The notes under the pieces: model-generated
Seen by the model: the letters and a program-made list of their open reading frames with translations, nothing else
Databases searched by the model: none
What the model was told of the DNA's origin: nothing
Part shown: piece by piece, positions 6,775 through 10,805 of the stretch
How positions within the stretch are numbered: the stretch's first letter is position 1
How the letters are laid out: the number at the start of each line of letters is the position of its first letter
From: Pseudomonadota bacterium
GTDB lineage: Bacteria > Pseudomonadota > Alphaproteobacteria > Rhizobiales > Devosiaceae
Assembly: GCA_023436745.1 (NCBI GenBank)
Contig: JAEZHZ010000156.1
Span: forward strand, 1 to 10,805
Length of the DNA: 10,805 nucleotides
Direction of reading: 5' to 3'
Position numbers and translations under genes: made by a program

Positions 6775-7242
6775 ATGGAACTAGCCGAAATTCTGGCTGA
6801 GCGCGCAGTGCTGTACTGCAGTGGCGTGAAATCCAAACGCGAGCTGTTTGAGTTGCTTGCAGAACGCGCCGGTGAAATCACCGGCGTGCCTTCAAACGAC
6901 ATTCTGACGGCCATATCAGACCGCGAGGCCCTTGGCTCGACGGGGCTGGGTAACGGAATTGCCGTGCCCCACGGCAAGATCAGTGGTCTTGCCGGTGTGT
7001 CGGCGGTGTTCGCACGGCTCGACCAGCCCATCGATTTCGACGCGGTGGACGATCAGCCTGTCGATCTCGTGATGATGCTGCTCGCTCCCACGGGAGCGGG
7101 CGCCGACCACCTCAAGGCCTTGTCCAAGGTTGCACGCCTGCTGCGTACCGAGTCTGTGGTCGAGGAACTTCGGCGCCTCGATGACCCGGAAAAGCTGCGG
7201 GCGCTGCTGACGGCGCCCATGCCCGAGAGCTACGCCGCCTGA
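6775..7242 (+). CDS. ptsN: PTS-Ntr EIIA protein PtsN
   Basis: A 155-residue EIIA-type PTS domain. The phosphorylatable histidine is in GNGIAVPHGKI (His66). The second conserved active-site histidine is in GADHLKALSKVARLL (His112). EIIA-Ntr receives phosphate from PtsP and NPr in the nitrogen-related PTS. It carries no sugar; it regulates, for example, potassium transport, and links carbon and nitrogen status to sigma-54 functions. The start at ATG 6775 fits the family length of about 150-160 residues. AAGG (near 6760) provides a modest ribosome-binding site. The 50-base gap after hpf suggests co-transcription. A hairpin 7 bases after the stop marks the end of the rpoN-hpf-ptsN unit. EI-Ntr and NPr genes are not in this window. 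Confidence 0.95.
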   Translation: MELAEILAERAVLYCSGVKSKRELFELLAERAGEITGVPSNDILTAISDREALGSTGLGNGIAVPHGKISGLAGVSAVFARLDQPIDFDAVDDQPVDLVMMLLAPTGAGADHLKALSKVARLLRTESVVEELRRLDDPEKLRALLTAPMPESYAA

Positions 7243-7248
7243 ACGAAA

Positions 7249-7272
7249 TCGGCAGGCATCGCTGCCTGCCGG
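7249..7272. terminator. Hairpin between convergent ptsN and DUF1150 genes
   Basis: CGGCAGGCA (7250-7258) and TGCCTGCCG (7263-7271) form a perfect nine-pair stem with a TCGC loop, plus a possible wobble at 7249/7272. It lies in the 50-base gap between two genes that converge. On the minus strand it is followed by ATTTCGTT, a broken T-rich tract; on the plus strand by GTATTCT. It may stop transcription from both sides, with the minus direction the better match. No long U-tract is present, so strength is uncertain. Confidence 0.6.
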
Positions 7273-7292
7273 GTATTCTGGTGAGACCCCGC

Positions 7293-7580
7293 CTAGTGCA
7301 GGGTCGCGAGCCCGAGGTTCTTGTCGCCAAGCCACTCCATGAGTGCGTCCTCGGTGTCTGTGACCAGCAACGGCGTGCCGTCGGCGGACATCAGCAGGTG
7401 GTACTGCTCTTCGGGCTCGAACTGGGCTTCATCGATCATCATCGACAACAGAGCACCGCTCACGGGGCGCACATAGGCGACCGCGTTCCCACCGAGCGCG
7501 GCAAACTGCGCGCGGGTGAGCGACTTCAGCGGGTGGATCAGCATCTCGGCCGCGGCCGGGTTGTCCCTTTTCTCATACAT
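7293..7580 (-). CDS. DUF1150 family protein
   Basis: A 95-residue soluble protein with no signal peptide or membrane segment. It contains LTRAQFAALGGNAVAYVRPV (about 21-40), then ...DEAQFEPEEQYHLLMSADGTPLLVTDT, and ends DALMEWLGDKNLGLATLH. The core ALGxxxVAYVRPV together with YxLxxADGTPLxxxD is what I recognise as DUF1150, a small alphaproteobacterial family of unknown function. It starts 15 bases after the hsp20 stop, with GGAAAGGG just upstream of its ATG. It is therefore probably co-expressed with the small heat-shock protein, a pairing I know from other alphaproteobacteria. A link to proteostasis is inferred from this context only. Confidence 0.88.
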   Translation of the reverse strand: MYEKRDNPAAAEMLIHPLKSLTRAQFAALGGNAVAYVRPVSGALLSMMIDEAQFEPEEQYHLLMSADGTPLLVTDTEDALMEWLGDKNLGLATLH

Positions 7581-7595
7581 TTTTCGGCCCTTTCC

Positions 7596-8015
7596 TCAGA
7601 CTGAGCGAATTTCAATGCGGCGGGCGATTTTGGGCGTCCGGGGGCGCTCTATGGCAACAACGAGCATACCGTGGGCCAAAGTTGCATCTTTTACCGTCAT
7701 ACCATCAGCGAGCAGGAAGCTGCGCTGGAACTGGCGGGCGGCAATGCCCCGGTGCAGGTACTCCCGGGCGGGATCGTCCTTCTGCTTGCCGCGCACGACG
7801 AGCTGATTGTCTTCAGCCGTGACCTCAAGCTCCCCGGGACCGAAGCCTGCGACGGCTATGGACACCAGGAACTGTTCGGTCCCGTCTTCGCTGACGCGCC
7901 GTTCGATGTTGTAGGGCGGGTATCCGTCAGAGGTCTTCGACAGCCTGTCGATGCGTTCCTCGAAGCTGTCGAAGCCAAGGAGGAACGGGGCGGAAAATAC
8001 CGAGATACGCGACAT
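7596..8015 (-). CDS. Small heat-shock protein, Hsp20/IbpA family
   Basis: A 139-residue alpha-crystallin-type holdase that binds unfolding proteins in the cytoplasm and keeps them ready for DnaK/ClpB refolding. The N-terminal arm includes GFDSFEERIDRL (14-25). The alpha-crystallin domain runs from YPPYNIERR (32) to about 124, with FLVSIAVAGF, the ELEVTAEDNQLVVRGK strand pair and the conserved A-x3-GxL region (ATLAHGMLVVAI, 111-122). The C-terminal extension carries an I-x-I motif (Ile134-Glu-Ile136), used for oligomer assembly. The start is supported by AAGGA (8027-8023 on the minus strand) seven bases before the ATG. The leader holds a sigma-32-like promoter and a ROSE-like hairpin. DUF1150 follows in the same direction. 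Confidence 0.95.
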   Translation of the reverse strand: MSRISVFSAPFLLGFDSFEERIDRLSKTSDGYPPYNIERRVSEDGTEQFLVSIAVAGFGPGELEVTAEDNQLVVRGKQKDDPAREYLHRGIAARQFQRSFLLADGMTVKDATLAHGMLVVAIERPRTPKIARRIEIRSV

Positions 8016-8077
8016 TACGCCGTCCTTGTAGCAAGCAACGTTGGCGCGGGACCCGTCTGGAGTGGCATCTCGCGCCT
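8016..8077 (-). promoter_or_regulatory. Candidate ROSE-like RNA thermometer in the hsp20 leader
   Basis: In minus-strand RNA, an upstream hairpin pairs GGCGCG (8076-8071) with CGCGCC (8048-8043). A second hairpin near the start codon pairs CUUG (8035-8032) with CAAG (8028-8025) around a CUA loop. Below these four pairs come a G-G mismatch (8036/8024), U-A (8037/8023), a bulged U (8038), then G-C and C-G (8039/8022, 8040/8021). Thus UUGCU faces the Shine-Dalgarno AAGGA (8027-8023), the hallmark of ROSE elements that block translation of rhizobial small heat-shock genes until warming. The pairing is read directly; thermometer function is inferred from position and the UUGCU/G-G signature. Confidence 0.55.
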
Positions 8078-8082
8078 GCGAC

Positions 8083-8112
8083 AGATATGGGTCGATACGT
8101 CCCGTCGTTCAA
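8083..8112 (-). promoter_or_regulatory. Sigma-32 (RpoH)-like heat-shock promoter of hsp20
   Basis: On the minus strand TTGAAC (8112-8107) is followed after 17 bases by CATATC (8089-8084). The -10 region reads CCCATATCT (8091-8083), close to the RpoH pattern CTTGAA / CCCCATnT. A start at A8077 would give a leader of about 62 bases that contains both predicted hairpins. The match, placed before an Hsp20 gene, makes RpoH control likely. Activity is inferred. Confidence 0.6.
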
Positions 8113-8130
8113 CCCGCAGGTCCATTGGAC

Positions 8131-9012
8131 ATGAGCAGAACCGTTGCTGTCGTTACTCCCGCGTTTCGCGCCGAGGCTACCATCATCGCGACGGTCCGCA
8201 GCCTGCTGGAACAGGACTGGCGCGACTGGGAGCTCTGGCTCGTAGCCGATGACGGCTCCGATTATGAGGCGTTTCTGAACGAGGCGGGGATAGCGGATGA
8301 ACGGATCCGCTATCTGTCGAGCGGTGGCATCGGTCGCGGCGCATCGCTTGCCCGCAACGTGGCACTCGATCGGATAACGGCGCCCTTTGTCGCCATTCTA
8401 GATGCCGATGACCGGATGAAGCCCGACAAGCTGGCGCGGGTGGTGGATGCGCTCGCTGCCCACCCCATCGTCACCACTGCCCTCGACGTGATGACCGAAG
8501 ACTTCCGCCACCTGCGCTTCGTGGGGCATGGGCCGGACCGGGTGTTCACGGCGGGGTCACACAAATGGGTGAGCCTGTCGATGGACTCGATGGTTGCCTG
8601 GGATCGCCGCCGCACCGATGCGCGCTACGATCCCACCCTCAGCAACATGACCGATCTCGAACTGCTGCTGCAGCTCTGGCAGCGGGCACCGTCGTCGATG
8701 CACCTCGGCACCCCTCTGCACGACTACATCAAGCGCTCCCAATCGATGAGCAATGGCAAGGACGTAGCGGCCGGAATGATCCGCTCCAAGACCGAGATCC
8801 TGCGCCGTTTGCGACAGGGATACTACGCACTTTCGGATGCCGACGTGGCCGGTGTTGCCGCCTTTCTCGAGATCTCGCTCGAGGCGGAGCAGGCCTATGG
8901 CGGCGCTGTTTCGGCTAATCCCGGGCTGCTGTTCGAGGATCATCTCGAGCCGCGGCTGCGTGCAGCGCGCTCCGATATGAACGCAGATGAACGAAAGCTG
9001 ATCGAGGGCTGA
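8131..9012 (+). CDS. Family 2 glycosyltransferase
   Basis: A 293-residue GT-A fold glycosyltransferase with no membrane segment. It opens MSRTVAVVTPAFRAEATI, the usual GT2 start strand. The nucleotide-binding acids are in VADDGSD (Asp40, Asp41), and the metal-binding DxD is in AILDADDRM (Asp91, Asp93). A later acidic DLELLLQLW (about 175-183) fits the catalytic-base region. GT2 enzymes transfer a sugar from a nucleotide-sugar to a glycan, lipid or protein; donor and acceptor cannot be told here. The ATG at 8131 was chosen because the family core begins at once. The frame is open upstream, but there it overlaps the hsp20 leader and shows no GT-like sequence. The ribosome-binding site is weak. 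It is divergent from hsp20 and no clear promoter was found. Confidence 0.88.
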   Translation: MSRTVAVVTPAFRAEATIIATVRSLLEQDWRDWELWLVADDGSDYEAFLNEAGIADERIRYLSSGGIGRGASLARNVALDRITAPFVAILDADDRMKPDKLARVVDALAAHPIVTTALDVMTEDFRHLRFVGHGPDRVFTAGSHKWVSLSMDSMVAWDRRRTDARYDPTLSNMTDLELLLQLWQRAPSSMHLGTPLHDYIKRSQSMSNGKDVAAGMIRSKTEILRRLRQGYYALSDADVAGVAAFLEISLEAEQAYGGAVSANPGLLFEDHLEPRLRAARSDMNADERKLIEG

Positions 9013-9013
9013 A

Positions 9014-9043
9014 TTGACTCCCGTCATATGAACGAGCATTGAT
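9014..9043 (+). promoter_or_regulatory. Possible promoter of the CDF exporter
   Basis: TTGACT (9014-9019) matches the -35 consensus at five of six positions and begins two bases after the glycosyltransferase stop. The best -10 candidates are CATTGA or ATTGAT, 17 or 18 bases downstream (9037-9043); both are poor. The -10 and spacer lie inside the palindrome at 9022-9049, an arrangement that would suit a repressor. Confidence 0.4.
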
Positions 9044-9049
9044 ATGACG
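9022..9049. promoter_or_regulatory. 28-bp imperfect palindrome, probable metalloregulator operator
   Basis: CGTCATAT (9022-9029) and ATATGACG (9042-9049) are perfect inverted repeats. Three of the six inner position pairs also match, giving 11 of 14 pairs around a centre between 9035 and 9036. The half-site core TCATATGAA and its partner TTGATATGA resemble ArsR/SmtB-family (SmtB, CzrA) operators, which carry ATATGAA-type half-sites. It overlaps the likely -10 and abuts the Shine-Dalgarno AAGGAG (9050-9055) of the metal exporter. Repeat symmetry is seen; the regulator family is inferred. No regulator gene lies nearby. Confidence 0.6.
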
Positions 9050-9062
9050 AAGGAGACGGCCG

Positions 9063-10031
9063 GTGACCGACCACACTCACGATCATGCTCATGCCGACCA
9101 CGATCATGACCACCGTCACGATCACGCCGGGCACAGTCACACGCCCAAGGTGGGTTCGGCCAACGAGCGGGTCGTACTGATCGGCTTCGTGCTGACCGCC
9201 GGCTTCATGGTCGCCGAGGTCATTGCGGGGGTGATGTCGGGGTCGCTGGCGCTGATAGCCGATGCCGGGCACATGCTGACGGATGCCTCGGCGCTGCTGC
9301 TCGCCTGGGCGGCCTTCCGCTTCGGACGGCGTCAGCCCGACAAGCGGCGGACCTTCGGCTACATGCGGCTCGAAGTGGTCGCGGGCCTCATCAATGCGGT
9401 GACGCTGTTCGCTCTGACGGTGTGGATCGTCTGGGAGGCGATCGGACGCCTGATGGAGCCCCACGAGGTGCTGGCCGGCCCGATGCTGGCCGTCGCCGTG
9501 CTCGGGCTCTTCGTCAATGTCGCGGTCTTTTACGTGCTGTCTCGCGGCGAGCAGGAGCACGTCAACATCCGCGGCGCCATGCTGCACGTGGTCGGCGACC
9601 TGCTGGGCTCGGTCGCGGCCATCGTCGCGGCGGTGGTCATATGGACCACGGGCTGGATGCCCATCGATCCCATCCTGTCCGTGCTGGTGGCAATCCTGAT
9701 CCTGCGCGCCGCCTGGAGCCTTTTCCGATCCTCCGTGAACATCCTGCTGGAGGGGGCACCCAACGGGCTTGTCGTCGATGAACTGGCCGAGCGGGTTGCG
9801 GAGGGGGTGGACGGTGTCGCCGATGCCCGCCACGTCCACGTATGGTCGATCACCTCGGGACGGCCGGTCGCGACGCTCGAGATCGAACTGGCGGGTGGCG
9901 CTGATCCCGCATCGACCACGGCGGCGGTGAAGCGGCTCCTTGCTGACGAATACGGCATCTCCCATGCCACCGTGGAGATCGCCTGGGACGGATGGCGAGA
10001 TTGCGCGCTGGACGAGGATGCGGTGCCCTGA
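9063..10031 (+). CDS. CDF-family metal cation exporter (ZitB/CzcD-like, probably zinc)
   Basis: A 322-residue inner-membrane antiporter. It begins with a His/Asp-rich tail, with 11 histidines in the first 26 residues, a likely metal-collecting segment. About six membrane segments follow (roughly 37-58, 68-87, 104-126, 138-160, 174-195, 202-221). The transport site is built from HxxxD motifs in segment 2 (GHMLTD: His70, Asp74) and segment 5 (HVVGD: His175, Asp179), the signature of zinc-type CDF exporters. The cytoplasmic C-terminal domain contains HVHVW (257-261) and HATVEI (301-306). Zn2+ is most likely; Co2+, Ni2+ or Cd2+ cannot be excluded. The start is GTG 9063, supported by AAGGAG (9050-9055) seven bases before. 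A palindrome overlaps its promoter. A peroxidase gene follows closely. Confidence 0.93.
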   Translation: MTDHTHDHAHADHDHDHRHDHAGHSHTPKVGSANERVVLIGFVLTAGFMVAEVIAGVMSGSLALIADAGHMLTDASALLLAWAAFRFGRRQPDKRRTFGYMRLEVVAGLINAVTLFALTVWIVWEAIGRLMEPHEVLAGPMLAVAVLGLFVNVAVFYVLSRGEQEHVNIRGAMLHVVGDLLGSVAAIVAAVVIWTTGWMPIDPILSVLVAILILRAAWSLFRSSVNILLEGAPNGLVVDELAERVAEGVDGVADARHVHVWSITSGRPVATLEIELAGGADPASTTAAVKRLLADEYGISHATVEIAWDGWRDCALDEDAVP

Positions 10032-10074
10032 AGGAGCCGCTATGCTGCAGGTCCGTTACCCGGAGGCCTCCAGC

Positions 10075-10539
10075 ATGACCACCCTCTCAGATTTCACCCT
10101 GCCGCGCCTCGACGGGCAGCAGCAGCCCCTGTCAGACTATGCCGGCAGGCTGGTTCTCGTGGTCAACACGGCATCGAAATGCGGCTTCACGCCCCAGTAC
10201 GAGGGGCTGGAACGGCTGTGGCAGACCTATGGCGAAGAAGGGCTCGTGGTGCTGGGCTTCCCCTGTAACCAGTTTGCCGGCCAGGAGCCCGGTGCAGCCG
10301 AGGAGATAGCCGAGTTCTGTTCGCTCAACTACGGTGTCACCTTCCCCCTCTTCGCCAAGGTGGACGTGAACGGTGCTGCCCAGAGCCCGCTCTATGCCTG
10401 GCTCAAGGACGGGTTTCCCGGTGACGTCGAGTGGAACTTCGCCAAGTTTCTGGTTGGCCGGGACGGCCGGGTGGCCGCGCGCTACGCACCCGCCGTGACC
10501 CCCGAAGAACTTGAGCCGGCCATCCGCAGCGCCCTCTAG
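10075..10539 (+). CDS. Glutathione peroxidase family protein (thioredoxin-type, Cys form)
   Basis: A 154-residue thioredoxin-fold peroxidase that reduces H2O2 and organic hydroperoxides. The peroxidatic cysteine is in NTASKCGFTPQY (Cys36). The tetrad is completed by Gln70 (FAGQEP), Trp120 and Asn121 (VEWNFAKF). FPCNQF carries a conserved cysteine (Cys64). Cys82 in EFCSLNYGVTFPLF corresponds to the resolving cysteine of yeast Gpx3, so thioredoxin rather than glutathione is the likely reductant. ATG 10075 gives the usual family N-terminus (MTTLSDFTLPRLDG), with GGAGG eight bases upstream. An in-frame ATG at 10042 would add 11 residues and has a textbook AAGGAG (10031-10036) that overlaps the exporter stop, so the true start is not settled. 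It is probably co-transcribed with the CDF gene. Confidence 0.92.
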   Translation: MTTLSDFTLPRLDGQQQPLSDYAGRLVLVVNTASKCGFTPQYEGLERLWQTYGEEGLVVLGFPCNQFAGQEPGAAEEIAEFCSLNYGVTFPLFAKVDVNGAAQSPLYAWLKDGFPGDVEWNFAKFLVGRDGRVAARYAPAVTPEELEPAIRSAL

Positions 10540-10548
10540 CAGGGCGAC

Positions 10549-10579
10549 AAAAAAGGGGCGCAGCCTCGGCCGCGCCCCT
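10549..10579 (-). terminator. Rho-independent terminator of infB
   Basis: AGGGGCGC (10554-10561) and GCGCCCCT (10572-10579) form a perfect eight-pair GC-rich stem. On the minus strand this is followed directly by six T (10554-10549; the first is also the last stem base). It lies 23 bases after the infB stop, so it ends the infB transcript. On the plus strand no T-run follows, though the hairpin could slow polymerase leaving the peroxidase gene. Confidence 0.88.
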
Positions 10580-10601
10580 CGAATTCTCGACTGCCTCTCG
10601 A

Positions 10602-10805
10602 CTACAGCGAGCGCTGGACCGTCTCGACGCGGAAGCACTCGATCTGGTCGCCGGCGCGGATGTCCTCGTAATTCTCGAAGGCCATGCCGCATTCCTGGCC
10701 GACCTGGACTTCCTTGACCTCGTCCTTGAAGCGCTTGAGCGTCTTGAGCTTGCCTTCGTGGATGACGACGTTGTCGCGCAGCAGGCGCACACCGGCACCG
10801 CGCTC
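10602..10805 (-). CDS. infB: Translation initiation factor IF-2, C-terminal end (partial)
   Basis: The last 67 residues and stop (TAG) of a minus-strand gene that continues past the window edge. The fragment includes [20 protein letters not shown], then [20 protein letters not shown] and [15 protein letters not shown], ending VQRSL. This is the conserved final beta-barrel (domain IV/C2) of bacterial IF-2, which binds the formyl-methionine and acceptor end of initiator tRNA during 70S initiation. The part seen is intact. A T-tailed hairpin follows the stop, so infB is the last gene of its transcript here. It faces the glutathione peroxidase gene tail to tail. Confidence 0.96.
   Translation of the reverse strand, partial: ERGAGVRLLRDNVVIHEGKLKTLKRFKDEVKEVQVGQECGMAFENYEDIRAGDQIECFRVETVQRSL

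Noticed and set aside
8041..8130. A 30-codon N-terminal extension of the glycosyltransferase
   Set aside because: The stretch coincides with the hsp20 promoter and leader, and GT2 homology begins at once with MSRTVAVVTPAF at 8131.
1..10805. Search for a defence island, biosynthetic cluster, CRISPR array, IS element or prophage
   Set aside because: All sizeable genes belong to recognised housekeeping or stress families, and I saw no direct-repeat array, transposase or att-like duplication.

Overview
The window is about 10.8 kb of GC-rich, densely coding chromosome from an alphaproteobacterium. Several things point to Hyphomicrobiales (Rhizobiales), possibly a Devosia-like lineage: a short HRDC-less RNase D next to lptC-lptA-lptB-rpoN-hpf-ptsN, a RegB/ActS-type redox kinase, a DUF2852 gene, and an Hsp20 gene followed by DUF1150. 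The order-level call is fairly safe. The family-level guess is only inference. No mobile element, CRISPR array, tRNA or rRNA was seen, and no gene-free gap exceeds 300 bases; the longest is the 190-base rpoN-hpf spacer.

Layout. (1) 1-305, minus: 5' part of a DUF2852 membrane protein, divergent from (2) 436-1755, plus: a RegB/PrrB/ActS redox-sensing histidine kinase whose usual response-regulator partner is not beside it. (3) 1826-4310, plus: rnd, then the overlapping lptC-lptA-lptB genes for lipopolysaccharide transport. (4) 4434-7242, plus: rpoN (sigma-54), hpf (ribosome hibernation) and ptsN (EIIA-Ntr), the classic nitrogen/carbon-stress cluster. (5) 7293-8015, minus: an Hsp20 chaperone gene followed by DUF1150. 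(6) 8131-10539, plus: a family-2 glycosyltransferase, a His-rich CDF metal exporter and a thioredoxin-type glutathione peroxidase. (7) 10602-10805, minus: the 3' end of infB, with its own intrinsic terminator.

The protein-coding content is familiar. The interest is in the non-coding parts. A consensus-perfect sigma-54 -24/-12 element (4327-4342) lies directly upstream of rpoN, suggesting autoregulation. A sigma-32-like promoter plus a ROSE-like RNA thermometer, with UUGCU opposite the Shine-Dalgarno and a G-G mismatch, precedes hsp20. A 28-bp imperfect palindrome resembling an ArsR/SmtB operator sits at the promoter and ribosome-binding site of the metal exporter. A 20-pair hairpin lies between rpoN and hpf.

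The genes can be read as an envelope and stress-adaptation neighbourhood: redox sensing, LPS export, sigma-54/PTS-Ntr control, ribosome hibernation, heat-shock holdase, metal efflux and peroxide detoxification. I saw no convincing new multi-gene system. The regulatory elements are the best candidates for new detail.
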